In this document: piece after piece, positions 41,399-50,830 of the stretch | Layout of the letters: every line of letters begins with the position of its first letter | Numbering within the stretch: the first letter of the stretch is position 1 | Source: Parasulfuritortus sp037439465 | GTDB lineage: Bacteria; Pseudomonadota; Gammaproteobacteria; Burkholderiales; Thiobacillaceae | Reading direction: 5' to 3' | Assembly: GCA_037439465.1 (NCBI GenBank) | Contig: JBBIVX010000013.1 | Span: 13,793 to 77,792, forward strand | Length of the DNA stretch: 64,000 nucleotides | Translations under genes and position numbers: made by a program | Notes under the pieces: generated by a model | Databases searched by the model: none | What the model was told of the DNA's origin: nothing | The model's input: the letters and a program-made list of their open reading frames with translations, nothing else

Positions 41399-42727
41399 AT
41401 GGAAATACCCACCGTACTCATCATCGACGACGAGCCCGATCTGCTCGATCTGGCGGATCTGACGCTGGCCCGCATGGGGCTCAATGTCGAGCGCGCCAGC
41501 GACGTCGCCTCGGCCATGCGTAAACTCCAGGCGCGGCAGTACGAGCTGTGTCTCACCGACATGCGCTTGCCGGACGGCGATGGCCTGGAAATCGTCCGCC
41601 ACATCAGCGCTCACTCGCCGCTGACTCCGGTCGCCGTCATCACCGCCTTCGGCTCCGCCGACAACGCCGTGGCGGCCCTCAAGGCCGGGGCCTTCGATTA
41701 CCTGTCCAAACCCGTTTCCCTGGAGCAATTGCGCACTCTGGTGAAGACAGCCCTGAAGGTGCCCCATGCCGATCAACAGGAAATGCGCAAGGTACGTCTG
41801 ATCGGCGAATCCCAGGTCATGCAGCAGATTCGCGCCAAGATCGAGAAACTGGCCCGCAACCAGGCTCCCGTCTTCGTCAGCGGCGAATCCGGGACCGGCA
41901 AGGAGGTGGCCGCCCGGCTCATCCATGAGATCGGGCCGCGTTCGGGGAAACCTTTCCTCGCCGTCAACTGCGGCGCCATCCCGGAAAACCTCATGGAAAG
42001 CGAGTTCTTTGGTTATCGCAAAGGCGCCTTCACCGGGGCGGACATGGATCGGGACGGTTTCTTCCAGGCCGCCAACGGCGGCACCCTCTTTCTCGATGAG
42101 GTGCTGGACTTGCCCATGAGCATGCAGGTCAAACTGTTGCGCGCCATCCAGGAGCGCAGCGTGCGCCGTGTCGGCGGAACGGTCGAAGAGCCGGTCGACG
42201 TGCGCCTCATCAGCGCTTCGCATCAGGACATGGCCGGCGCGGTCGAGGCCGGGAGGTTTCGCCACGATCTCTATTATCGGCTCAATGTCATCGACCTCAG
42301 GATGCCGGCCCTGGCGGAACGCCCTGAAGATATCCCGCTGCTGGTGGACTTCATCATCGGCCGCGTGGCGCGTGGCATGGCGCCCATGCCGCGTCTTTCC
42401 GAGGCGGCCTTGCAGGCGCTCAAGCACTATGCCTTCCGCGGCAATGTGCGTGAATTGGAGAATATCCTGGAACGGGCGCTGGCCTTGTGCGATGCCGCCA
42501 TTATCGACGTCGCCGACCTCAATCTCACCCCGGATACTCGGGGCGTCCATGGCGAGGCGATGCCGGGCGCCGACCTGCCTTTGCAGGAATATCTCGACCA
42601 GGTGGAACGGGAAAAGATCATCGAGGCCTTGGCCGATGCCGGCGGCAACAAGACCGCCGCCGCGCGCCGGCTCGGCGTCACCTTCCGCAGCCTGCGTTAT
42701 CGGGTGGAGCGGTTGGGCATCGAATAG
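41399..42727 (+). CDS. pilR: NtrC-family response regulator PilR
   Basis: A 442-aa sigma-54 activator. The receiver domain is at residues 1-120 with phospho-acceptor Asp in CLTDMRLPDGDG. The AAA+ domain has Walker A GESGTGKE, the sigma-54 contact loop GAFTGA and Walker B GGTLFLDEV. A C-terminal Fis-type helix-turn-helix follows (GGNKTAAARRLGVTFRSLRYR). It would activate pilA from a sigma-54 promoter elsewhere. It is convergent with the following GGDEF-like gene. Confidence 0.94.
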   Translation: MEIPTVLIIDDEPDLLDLADLTLARMGLNVERASDVASAMRKLQARQYELCLTDMRLPDGDGLEIVRHISAHSPLTPVAVITAFGSADNAVAALKAGAFDYLSKPVSLEQLRTLVKTALKVPHADQQEMRKVRLIGESQVMQQIRAKIEKLARNQAPVFVSGESGTGKEVAARLIHEIGPRSGKPFLAVNCGAIPENLMESEFFGYRKGAFTGADMDRDGFFQAANGGTLFLDEVLDLPMSMQVKLLRAIQERSVRRVGGTVEEPVDVRLISASHQDMAGAVEAGRFRHDLYYRLNVIDLRMPALAERPEDIPLLVDFIIGRVARGMAPMPRLSEAALQALKHYAFRGNVRELENILERALALCDAAIIDVADLNLTPDTRGVHGEAMPGADLPLQEYLDQVEREKIIEALADAGGNKTAAARRLGVTFRSLRYRVERLGIE

Positions 42728-42771
42728 TCAAAGTACCGCCGGCAGCCAGGTGACCCCCTTGCGCCGGCAGG

Positions 42772-44283
42772 TCATTCCAGGGCAAGGGCGACGGCGGCGA
42801 GCAGTTCATCGACCGGACCCGAGAAGGGCGGGGTATGGATGCCGCCAACCTTGGCCGTCAGGGTGTGGGTCTGCCCTGACCAGTCGAAGAGGATGTGTCG
42901 GAGACTGTCACGAATCGCCCGCTCGATACGGGCGGAGACAGCGAGCGGACAGTTGGTGAGCAGGACGCCGAAATCCTGGGCGTCCATACGTGCGATGAGG
43001 TCGCTGTCGCGCACTTGCGAGCGCAACAGGGAGGCGATATGGCGCACCAGTGCATCGCCCGCTGGCTGACCGGACGCGTCGTAGACACGCTCCGCCCCCA
43101 CGATCCGGACATGGATGTAGGTCATGGGCAGGTCGCTGGCCCGCTGGTTCAGCAGCACCTTGCTCAGCCGGCTTTCCATGTAATGCAGGCCGGGCAGGGC
43201 GGTGAGTGGGTCACGGTCCCACAGGTCCGGTTGCTGACGCATCCATTCGCGTGCCTCGGTGACGTCGCGCAGCACCAACACCATGCCGCGTATCTGCTTG
43301 CCCTCGTCGCGTATCGCCTCACAACTGCCCTCGATATCCAGCTCGATGCCCTGCCGATTGATCAGCTTGGCGTGGGTGGGAAAGGCGAGAGGTGTGCCAG
43401 CTTTCATCTTGTCCAGCAGCGTTCCGAACAGCGGTTCACGGGTATGCGGATCAAATATCATGAGCGCCTGCTTGGCCTCGTCGCCCGCCAATTCATTCTG
43501 CTCGACGCCGAGCAGTTTCCGGGCGGCGGGGTTGAGGTGGCAGAAGTGTTCCTCCAGATCGAAACGGATGACGGCATCGGAGATGGCGGCCAGCGTGACC
43601 TCGGCCTTGCCCTTTTCCATACGCAGGGCGTTTTCCTGCCGGCGCGTGATGCGCGCCACCAGCACGGCCATCAACAGGCTGACCAGCAGAGCGAGGCCGC
43701 CCATACCGTAGGCGAGGCGGTGGGCTTTGTGTTCCACCGACTGGGCCTTGGCCAGGGCCAGGCGATTCTTGTCCTGTTGCAGACTGATAAGGCGGTCCCA
43801 GGTGCTCATCATGCGTATCTGGGCGGGCGCTATCCGCTCCACCTCGGCTTCGGCTGCGGTGCGCGTGGTCAGGCCGGGCAATCGCTCGAAGTAGCTATCG
43901 CTCAATGCCTCGACTGTGGCGATGTCCTGGCGAATATCGCGCCAGATGGCGAGCTCGTCCTTGTCCAGGGGCAGGGCGAGGAAGTCGTCGCGCAACTGTA
44001 TGAAGCGCGCCGCCAAGTGGTAGAAGCGCATGTAGGCCTCGTCGCGGGCAAAGGCGTCTTCCATCTCGGCGGTATTGAGCAGGGCCAGATGGCGCTCCCG
44101 TTGCAGGCCACGCATTTGTGTCGCCAGATCTTCCTTGCGGTTCTGCTGTTCCACGATGGCGGAGACCTGTTGGCCGAGGGTGCGCACTTGGCCGATGCCG
44201 GCGGCGATCAAGGCCAGCATGATCAACAAAATGATGCCGAATCCCGCCACCACGGGCACAAGTATGGTTGATCTGTGATTCAT
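42772..44283 (-). CDS. Membrane PAS protein with a degenerate GGDEF domain
   Basis: About 503 aa from the ATG at 44283, which is preceded by GGGGGACGGAA (a second ATG lies six codons earlier). A membrane segment near residues 8-30 is followed by a long helical periplasmic region and a second membrane segment near 195-215. A PAS domain follows (AISDAVIRFDLEEHFCHLNPAARKLLG spans it), then a C-terminal GGDEF fold starting DPLTALPGLHYME. The active-site signature is replaced by MDAQD (RMDAQDFGVLL), so cyclase activity is not expected; it may be a c-di-GMP or GTP sensor, or inactive. Confidence 0.82.
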   Translation of the reverse strand: MNHRSTILVPVVAGFGIILLIMLALIAAGIGQVRTLGQQVSAIVEQQNRKEDLATQMRGLQRERHLALLNTAEMEDAFARDEAYMRFYHLAARFIQLRDDFLALPLDKDELAIWRDIRQDIATVEALSDSYFERLPGLTTRTAAEAEVERIAPAQIRMMSTWDRLISLQQDKNRLALAKAQSVEHKAHRLAYGMGGLALLVSLLMAVLVARITRRQENALRMEKGKAEVTLAAISDAVIRFDLEEHFCHLNPAARKLLGVEQNELAGDEAKQALMIFDPHTREPLFGTLLDKMKAGTPLAFPTHAKLINRQGIELDIEGSCEAIRDEGKQIRGMVLVLRDVTEAREWMRQQPDLWDRDPLTALPGLHYMESRLSKVLLNQRASDLPMTYIHVRIVGAERVYDASGQPAGDALVRHIASLLRSQVRDSDLIARMDAQDFGVLLTNCPLAVSARIERAIRDSLRHILFDWSGQTHTLTAKVGGIHTPPFSGPVDELLAAVALALE

Positions 44284-44373
44284 GTTTTCCGTCCCCCGCA
44301 TGTCGGCCGCGAGCCATGCCGCCCAAGCCTCCGCTAGATTATTGTCTGGCGGCCGTTCTGTCGAGGGCGGATG

Positions 44374-45084
44374 TCAGTCAGGGTGGGGCAGCCCGGTCAA
44401 CCAGTGGCTGTAGAGTCGATCGGCGACGGCGCGCATGACGGGCAGGGCAATGGGCGTCTGCGCCAGGATGGTGGCCGTGTCCTGTACCGCCGGGCCAGGC
44501 GCGGCGGCGATTTCCGCGGCACCGGCGGCACACCACTCCCGGATCATGAGCTCGGTCATTTCCACATGGCATTGCAAGGCCAGATGGGGGCCCAGAGCGA
44601 AGGCCTGGTTGGCGCAATGCACATTGCCCAGGAGTCGGACCGCGCCGGTTGGCAGGCTGAAGGTCTCGCCGTGCCAATGAAAGGCCTGGAAGTCGCGATA
44701 ATCGCCGAACCAGGCGGTGGCCGCAGCGTTGTCCGCCACGGTCACTCCGCCCCAGCCGATCTCTTTCACGGGGTTGCGGCGGATGACGCCGCCCAGGGCT
44801 TTGGCCATCAATTGGCCGCCCAGGCAGTGGCCGAGCACCGGGACGTCGGCCGCCACGGCCGCGCGGATCAGTGCCAGTGACTGCGCTATCCAGGGCAGGT
44901 CGTCGTTGACGCTCATCGGCCCGCCCATGAATACCAGACCGGAATAGTCACGAAAAGAGACGGGAATGGCCTCGCCACGATCCACGCGGATCAATTGCCA
45001 GCTGAGGCCGCGCGTCGCCAGAAATTCGCCCAGGTAACCCGGGCCCTCGTGGGCGACATGGCGAAAGATGGCGATGGGTTTCAT
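44374..45084 (-). CDS. Class I glutamine amidotransferase-like protein
   Basis: A 236-aa protein of the GMP-synthase-like amidotransferase family. The nucleophile elbow is GHCLGGQ and the partner histidine and glutamate lie in QCHVEMTE, so the triad is intact. No synthetase partner domain is fused. It is the last gene of the xseB-ispA-dxs-folE2 unit, overlapping folE2 by 4 nt. The substrate is unknown; the operon gives no clear clue. Confidence 0.85.
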   Translation of the reverse strand: MKPIAIFRHVAHEGPGYLGEFLATRGLSWQLIRVDRGEAIPVSFRDYSGLVFMGGPMSVNDDLPWIAQSLALIRAAVAADVPVLGHCLGGQLMAKALGGVIRRNPVKEIGWGGVTVADNAAATAWFGDYRDFQAFHWHGETFSLPTGAVRLLGNVHCANQAFALGPHLALQCHVEMTELMIREWCAAGAAEIAAAPGPAVQDTATILAQTPIALPVMRAVADRLYSHWLTGLPHPD

Positions 45085-45923
45085 GGTTTGGCTTTTTTGT
45101 CGCGCTCGATCAAGGCGTAAGCCGAGTGGTTGTGGATCGATTCGAAGTTTTCCGCCTCGACGGTGTAGGCGTCGATCCGTTCGTCCCGGTTCAGCGCCGC
45201 GGCGACGTCGCGCACCAGGTCTTCCACGAACTTGGGATTGTCATAGGCGCGTTCGGTGACGAATTTTTCGTCTGGCCGCTTGAGCAGGCCATAGAGCTCG
45301 CAGGAGGCATTGTCCTCGGCGAAGCGGACCAGGTCTTCGATCCAGATGAAACTGTTGGTACGCACCGTCAGGGTGACGTGGGAACGCTGGTTGTGGGCGC
45401 CGTAATCGGAAATCTTCTTGGAACAGGGACAGAGGCTGGTCACCGGCACCACGATGCGCAGTGTCTGGATATAGTCGCCGTTGCTGATCTCGCCGATGAA
45501 CGTGACATCATAGTCGATCAGGCTCTCCACCCTGGACACCGGCGCTTTTTTGTTGATGAAGTAGGGAAAGTTCATTTCAACGTGGCCGGATTCCGCCTCC
45601 AGGCGCTGCACCATCTGGCGCATCATGGTCTCGAACGACTCCACGGAGAATTCGCGCTCGTAGCTGTTCAGTATCTCCACGAAGCGGGACATGTGCGTGC
45701 CCTTGAAGTGATGCGGCAGGTAGACGTACATGTTGAAACTGGCGACGGTGTGCTGCACGCCGCCGTTTTTGTCGGCCACGCGGATGGGGTGGCGGATGGC
45801 TTTGATGCCGACCTTGTCGATGGCGATCTCACGCACATCGCGGTAGCTTTGCACGTCCGCCATGGGGCTGGCGGGGCAGGGGGCCGTGCTGTCGCAGGCG
45901 TTGTCGCAGTTGTCGTTGTTCAT
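45081..45923 (-). CDS. folE2: GTP cyclohydrolase FolE2 (type IB)
   Basis: Converts GTP to dihydroneopterin triphosphate for folate. 280 aa. It has the FolE2 core KVGIKAIRHPI, the metal-binding cysteine in TSLCPCSKKISDYGAHNQRS, and catalytic Glu and His in the C-terminal half (HNHSAYA). The N-terminus is cysteine-rich (NCDNACDSTAPC). FolE2 can work with metals other than zinc, and in some bacteria replaces FolE under zinc limitation; whether folE is also present is unknown. folB lies at 53.3 kb. Confidence 0.95.
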   Translation of the reverse strand: MNNDNCDNACDSTAPCPASPMADVQSYRDVREIAIDKVGIKAIRHPIRVADKNGGVQHTVASFNMYVYLPHHFKGTHMSRFVEILNSYEREFSVESFETMMRQMVQRLEAESGHVEMNFPYFINKKAPVSRVESLIDYDVTFIGEISNGDYIQTLRIVVPVTSLCPCSKKISDYGAHNQRSHVTLTVRTNSFIWIEDLVRFAEDNASCELYGLLKRPDEKFVTERAYDNPKFVEDLVRDVAAALNRDERIDAYTVEAENFESIHNHSAYALIERDKKAKP

Positions 45924-45987
45924 GGCTCACAATCCTCGTACTGACATTGCCGCCAGTATAAGTTGGCGGTAATTGTTGAGTAAACTG

Positions 45988-47832
45988 CTATGGTAATAAT
46001 TTTCGGACGGCGGCTTCGATGCCGGCGGCGTCGAGGCCGCAGCGCGCCAGCAGGATGGCGGCCTCGCCCTGTTCGATAAAGCGGTCGGGCAGGCCGAGAT
46101 GGCAAAGGGGTGTGCCCATCCCCATTTCTGCCAGCGCCTCCGCCACGGCGGTGCCGGCCCCTCCCATGACGGCATTTTCCTCCAGAGTGACGAGAAGCGT
46201 GTGGGACTCGGCCAGGCGACGCACCAGTGCCGTATCGAGCGGTTTGACGAAACGCATGTCGGCCACGGTCGCGTCCAGTTTTTCTGCCGCCGTGAGCGCC
46301 GCTGCGAGCAGGCTGCCGAAGACGAGCAGCGCCACTCCGTGGCCCTCGCGACGGACGAGGCCCTGACCGATGGCCAATGGCGCAAGCCCCGGTTCGATGC
46401 GGGCGCCGGGACCGTTGCCGCGCGGGTAACGCACCGCGCTCGGGCCGTCATGCAGGAAGGCCGTGGTCAGCATCCGCCGGCATTCGTTTTCGTCGGAGGG
46501 GGCGGCGATCAACATGTTGGGCACGCAACGCAGAAAACTCAGGTCGTAGGCGCCGGCATGGGTGGGGCCGTCCGCGCCCACCAGGCCGCCCCGGTCGATG
46601 GCCAGGAGCACCGGCAGGTTCTGCAGCGCGATGTCATGGATGAGCTGATCGTAGGCGCGTTGCAGGAAGGTGGAATAGATCGCCACCACCGGTTTCCTGC
46701 CCTCGCAGGCGAGACCGGCCGCGAAGGTGAGGGCATGTTGCTCGGCGATGCCGACATCGAAATAACGGTCGGGAAAACGCCCGGCGAAATCGATCAGGCC
46801 GGATCCCTCGCCCATCGCCGGGGTGATGCCGATCAGACGCGCATCGGCTGTTGCCATGTCCACCAGCCAGTCGCTGAACACCTGGGTGTAAGTGGGGCGG
46901 CCACCCGGTTTGGTGCTGAGTCCGGCATCCGGGTCGAACTTGCCAACGCCGTGGTAGCCGCAGGGGTTTTCTTCGGCCGGGGCGTAGCCCTTGCCCTTTT
47001 GGGTGACGATGTGCAGGAACTGCGGACCTTCGAGCTTGCGCAGATTGGTGAGCGTATCGATCAGGGCGTCGAGGTCGTGGCCATCGATGGGGCCGAGATA
47101 GTTGAACCCGAATTCCTCGAACAGGGTGCCCGGCGTCACCATGCCTTTCATGTGTTCCTCGGCCTTCTTGGCCAGTTCCAGGATCGGCGGCAGGTGCGCC
47201 AGCACCTTCTCGCCGCCCTTGCGCATGGCGTTGTAGACGCGGCCGGACAACAGGCGGGTGAGATAGGTGTTGAGGGCACCGACATTGTGCGAGATCGACA
47301 TCTCGTTGTCGTTGAGGATGACCAATAGATTGGCATCCATGGCGCCGGCGTTGTTGAGGGCCTCGAAGGCCATGCCGGCGGTCATGGCGCCGTCGCCGAT
47401 CACCGCTACCGCGCGCCGGCCTTCGCCAGCCAGGCGGGCGGCCACCGCCATGCCCAGCGCGGCCGAGATGGAGGTGCTGGAATGACCGGCGACGAAGGCG
47501 TCATATTCGCTTTCTTCGCGCTTGGGAAAACCTGACAGACCGTCGGTTTGCCGCAGTGTTGACATGCGCTGACGGCGGCCGGTGAGTATCTTGTGAGCAT
47601 AGGTCTGGTGGCCGACGTCCCAGACGATGCGATCATAGGGCGTGTTGAAGACGGTGTGCAGGGCGATGGTCAGTTCCACCACGCCGAGATTGGAAGCGAG
47701 ATGCCCGCCGGTGCGGGAGACGGTGTCGATGATGAAGGCGCGCAACTCGTCGGCCAGTTGTTTCATCTCGGCGCGGGTAAGCGGCTTGAGATCTTCGGGA
47801 GTGCCGATGCGGTCGAGGATGGGCGTGTTCAA
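45988..47832 (-). CDS. dxs: 1-deoxy-D-xylulose-5-phosphate synthase
   Basis: First enzyme of the MEP pathway, thiamine-diphosphate dependent, 614 aa. Key segments are HLASNLGVVELTIALH, GHQTYAHKILTGR, the ThDP motif GDGAMTAGMAFEALNN, and the C-terminal transketolase part with DRGGLVGADGPTHAG. It is directly coupled to ispA by an ATGA overlap. Product feeds the isoprenoid route that ends with ispH at 25 kb. Confidence 0.97.
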   Translation of the reverse strand: MNTPILDRIGTPEDLKPLTRAEMKQLADELRAFIIDTVSRTGGHLASNLGVVELTIALHTVFNTPYDRIVWDVGHQTYAHKILTGRRQRMSTLRQTDGLSGFPKREESEYDAFVAGHSSTSISAALGMAVAARLAGEGRRAVAVIGDGAMTAGMAFEALNNAGAMDANLLVILNDNEMSISHNVGALNTYLTRLLSGRVYNAMRKGGEKVLAHLPPILELAKKAEEHMKGMVTPGTLFEEFGFNYLGPIDGHDLDALIDTLTNLRKLEGPQFLHIVTQKGKGYAPAEENPCGYHGVGKFDPDAGLSTKPGGRPTYTQVFSDWLVDMATADARLIGITPAMGEGSGLIDFAGRFPDRYFDVGIAEQHALTFAAGLACEGRKPVVAIYSTFLQRAYDQLIHDIALQNLPVLLAIDRGGLVGADGPTHAGAYDLSFLRCVPNMLIAAPSDENECRRMLTTAFLHDGPSAVRYPRGNGPGARIEPGLAPLAIGQGLVRREGHGVALLVFGSLLAAALTAAEKLDATVADMRFVKPLDTALVRRLAESHTLLVTLEENAVMGGAGTAVAEALAEMGMGTPLCHLGLPDRFIEQGEAAILLARCGLDAAGIEAAVRKLLP

Positions 47833-48758
47833 AACCGCCTCTCGACGATGAAACGGGCGATCTCGGCCAGCCGCTGGCCGCTCGCCGCGAATGGCGTGAG
47901 GGCCCTGAGCGCCTCATCGGCCAGGGAGCGGGCGTAGGCGCGGGCCTCTTTCACGGTCATCAGGGTGAGGTAGGTGGCCTTGCCCTGGGCGGCGTCCTTG
48001 CCGGCGGTCTTGCCCAGCGTCGCGGTGTCGGCCTCGGCGTCGAGCACATCGTCCATGACCTGGAAGGCCAGGCCGATGCATTTGGCGTAATGCTCCAGCG
48101 CGGCCCGCTCTGCCTCGGCCAGAGTGTCGCCGCAGAGGGCGCCGAGCAGGACGGCGGCGCGGATGAGGGCGCCGGTCTTGTGGATGTGCATGAACTCAAG
48201 TTCGGCCATGTCGAGCGGTTTGCCGGTGCTCGCCAGATCGACCGCCTGGCCGCCGCACATGCCGCGGGAACCGGCCGCCACCGCCAGGATGTGCAACATC
48301 TCCAATTGCCGGGCGGGAGGCAGCCAGGGATGCGGCCGGCTCAATATCTCGAAGGCTGCGCTTTGCAGGGCGTCGCCCACCAACAGCGCGGTCGCCTCGT
48401 CGTAATGCACATGACAGGTGGGTTTGCCGCGCCGCAGGGCGTCGTCGTCCATGCAGGGCAGGTCGTCGTGGGTGAGCGAGTAGACGTGGATGAGCTCGAC
48501 CGCGCAGGCGGCCGCCTCCACTGCCTCCAGCCGGGCCCCCGCCGCCTCGCCGGCGGCGAAGGCCAGCATGGGACGAACCCGCTTGCCGCCGCCCAGGGCG
48601 GCATAGCGCATGGCCTCGTGCAGGCGTTGCGGGGCCAATTCGGGGGCCGGCAGGCAACGGCCGAGGGCGGACTCCATGCGTGCCTGCACGTCGCGTGTCC
48701 AGGCCGCCAAGTGACCGGGGGAGGGCGTCGGCGTCTCCTGGACGCCAGCCTCACGCAT
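47829..48758 (-). CDS. ispA: Farnesyl/geranyl diphosphate synthase
   Basis: A trans-prenyltransferase of 309 aa. The first Asp-rich motif is DDLPCMDDD and the second DDVLD (in QVMDDVLDAE). GGGKRVRPML is the IPP-binding segment. The ATG at 48758 overlaps xseB by 8 nt; a GTG four codons upstream is possible. Position between xseB and dxs is the conserved proteobacterial order. Confidence 0.95.
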   Translation of the reverse strand: MREAGVQETPTPSPGHLAAWTRDVQARMESALGRCLPAPELAPQRLHEAMRYAALGGGKRVRPMLAFAAGEAAGARLEAVEAAACAVELIHVYSLTHDDLPCMDDDALRRGKPTCHVHYDEATALLVGDALQSAAFEILSRPHPWLPPARQLEMLHILAVAAGSRGMCGGQAVDLASTGKPLDMAELEFMHIHKTGALIRAAVLLGALCGDTLAEAERAALEHYAKCIGLAFQVMDDVLDAEADTATLGKTAGKDAAQGKATYLTLMTVKEARAYARSLADEALRALTPFAASGQRLAEIARFIVERRF

Positions 48759-49008
48759 CGTCGCCGGCACTGTCTTCCGCCTTGAGACTGAAATCCCGCA
48801 ACAAGTCGTTTTCCAGTACCTTCACCTGTTGTTCCGCCTCGGCCAATTTCTTTTGGCAGAGGGCGGTCAAGGTCATGCCCCGTTTGTACGCGGCCAGTGC
48901 CGCCTCCAGGCTCAGGTTGCCGCCTTCCATGGCCGTCACCAGTTCTTCCAGTTCGGCGAGGGCGCTTTCGAAATCCTTGGGCAGGGCAGATTTGGCGTTT
49001 TTGCTCAT
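48751..49008 (-). CDS. xseB: Exodeoxyribonuclease VII small subunit
   Basis: An 85-aa helical subunit, with FESALAELEELVTAMEGGNLSLEAALAAYKRG as its conserved core (residues about 13-44). It needs the large subunit XseA, which is not in this window. The ATG at 49008 (MSKNAKSALP) fits the family; further upstream codons are outside the domain. It leads the xseB-ispA-dxs-folE2 operon. Confidence 0.94.
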   Translation of the reverse strand: MSKNAKSALPKDFESALAELEELVTAMEGGNLSLEAALAAYKRGMTLTALCQKKLAEAEQQVKVLENDLLRDFSLKAEDSAGDDA

Positions 49009-49172
49009 GATGCGGCCAATAAGTGTTAGAGGCGATGATAGCCCAGGCCGGGCCACTTCGTCATGGTTGGCGGCCGCGCCGTAATGGGAAATCGCCTTGC
49101 CCGCCGCCAGGGGGTAAGGGCATAATCCGCCCTCCTTGGGGGTTTCATCATTGTTTTACGGGGGAATGGGCC

Positions 49173-50279
49173 ATGTCCGAATTGACTGGCACTACTGTTC
49201 TCGCCAGGACCAGCCCGGCGCTGCCGGTGCAGTGGTACTTCGATGCGCGAGTCTACGAGCTGGAGATGAAGCTCCTGTTCGAGAACGGACCGGGGTATGT
49301 CGGGCACGAACTCATGGTGCCCGCCGTCGGCGATTATCACGTCCTGGATTGGCTCGACGGCGGCGGCAAGATGCTGGTGCGTAACGAGGCCGGGGTCGAA
49401 CTGCTGGCCAACGTCTGCCGTCACCGTCAGGCACTGATGCTCAAAGGCCGCGGCAGCGCCACCAATATCGTCTGCCCGTTCCACCGCTGGACCTATGATC
49501 TCGCCGGTCAACTGATGGGCGCGCCGCAATTCCCCAACAACCCTTGCCTGCATCTCGGCAAGAAGACCCTGCAAGGCTGGAACGGCCTGTTGTTCGAGGG
49601 CAAGCGCGACGTCGTCACCGATCTCTCCGGGATGGCGGCAGCCAGGGACCTCGACTTTTCCGGTTACGTCTATGACCGCACCGTCATCACCGATTACCGA
49701 TTCAACTGGAAGACCTTCATCGAGGTCTACCTCGAGGACTATCACGTCGTGCCTTACCACCCCGGCCTCGGTCACTTTGTCGATTGCGACCAGTTGCAGT
49801 GGGAATACGGCGATTGGTGGTCGCTGCAGACCGTCGGCGTCAACCACGCCTTGAGCCGCCCCGGCAGCGAAATTTACAGGCGCTGGAGCGAGCAGGTGTT
49901 GCGGTATCGCGAAGGACGGCCGCCCGAGCACGGCGCCATCTGGCTCACCTATTACCCCAACATCATGGTCGAGTGGTACCCGCACACACTGTGCGTCAGC
50001 ACCATCGTGCCGACCGGGGTCGAATCCTGCCTCAACGTGGTCGAGTACTATTACCCCGAGGAGGTCGCCCTGTTCGAGCGTGATTATGTCGAGGCCGAGC
50101 AGGCCGCTTACCGCGAGACCGCGATCGAGGATGACGACATCTGCTACGGCATGCACAACGGCCGCAAGGCGCTTTACCGGCAGGGTATCAGCCAGCAGGG
50201 CCCCTACCAGTCGCCCACCGAGGACGGCATGGTGCACTTCCACGAGTGGTACCGGCGGCTCATCGCGCCCCATCTGTGA
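49173..50279 (+). CDS. Rieske non-haem iron oxygenase, alpha-subunit type
   Basis: A 368-aa protein with an N-terminal Rieske [2Fe-2S] domain (CRHRQ and CPFHRWTYD, the C-x-H and C-x2-H ligands). The catalytic domain carries the mononuclear-iron motif EDYHVVPYHPGL (D/E-x2-H-x4-H). It resembles aromatic-ring hydroxylase and choline/phenylpropionate-type alpha subunits. No ferredoxin, reductase or beta subunit is adjacent, so the electron donor must be encoded elsewhere. GGGGGAA precedes the ATG at 49173. The substrate is unknown. It is divergent from xseB. Confidence 0.87.
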   Translation: MSELTGTTVLARTSPALPVQWYFDARVYELEMKLLFENGPGYVGHELMVPAVGDYHVLDWLDGGGKMLVRNEAGVELLANVCRHRQALMLKGRGSATNIVCPFHRWTYDLAGQLMGAPQFPNNPCLHLGKKTLQGWNGLLFEGKRDVVTDLSGMAAARDLDFSGYVYDRTVITDYRFNWKTFIEVYLEDYHVVPYHPGLGHFVDCDQLQWEYGDWWSLQTVGVNHALSRPGSEIYRRWSEQVLRYREGRPPEHGAIWLTYYPNIMVEWYPHTLCVSTIVPTGVESCLNVVEYYYPEEVALFERDYVEAEQAAYRETAIEDDDICYGMHNGRKALYRQGISQQGPYQSPTEDGMVHFHEWYRRLIAPHL

Positions 50280-50338
50280 GCGGCTGACAGCGCGGCGCGG
50301 CGGCTTCCATTTTTGGCCATGGGGTGGACAATCGCGCC

Positions 50339-50830
50339 ATGTCGTCGCTCATCCATGCCGCCTATGACGCCATCCTGCCTGCTCCTTTTGGCGCCATCGG
50401 CGTGCGCCTGTCCGGCGCGGCGCTGTCCGGGTTGGATTTTTTTCCGCCCGACACGGCCTTGCGCCCTTGCGGCTTGGCGCCGGTGCAGCGCGTGGCGCAC
50501 GAACTGGAGGCCTACTACGCCGACCCGACGCATGTCTGGCGGCTGCTCCTGGCCCCGGCCGGCACCCCTTTCCGTCAACGAGTCTGGCAGGCGCTGATGG
50601 CGATTCCCGCCGGGGGCACCCGCAGCTATGGCGATCTGGCCCGCGACCTGGGCAGCAGCCCCCGCGCCGTCGGCCAGGCGGTGGGCGACAACCCCATCGC
50701 CATCGTCATCCCTTGTCACCGGGTGCTGGCCAGCCATGGCCTGGGCGGTTTCATGCATAGTGGCGAAGGTTTTCCGCTGACTGTCAAACGCTGGCTGTTG
50801 CGCCATGAAGGCGGCGATGACCGAAGCTGA
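50339..50830 (+). CDS. ogt: Methylated-DNA--protein-cysteine methyltransferase
   Basis: Repairs O6-alkylguanine by suicide transfer to cysteine. The active site IVIPCHRVL is intact, preceded by GGTRSYGDLA and RAVGQAVGDNPIA. 163 aa from the ATG at 50339; it lacks the Ada regulatory domain, so ogt is the best label. Its 3' end overlaps the start of xerD. Confidence 0.92.
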   Translation: MSSLIHAAYDAILPAPFGAIGVRLSGAALSGLDFFPPDTALRPCGLAPVQRVAHELEAYYADPTHVWRLLLAPAGTPFRQRVWQALMAIPAGGTRSYGDLARDLGSSPRAVGQAVGDNPIAIVIPCHRVLASHGLGGFMHSGEGFPLTVKRWLLRHEGGDDRS

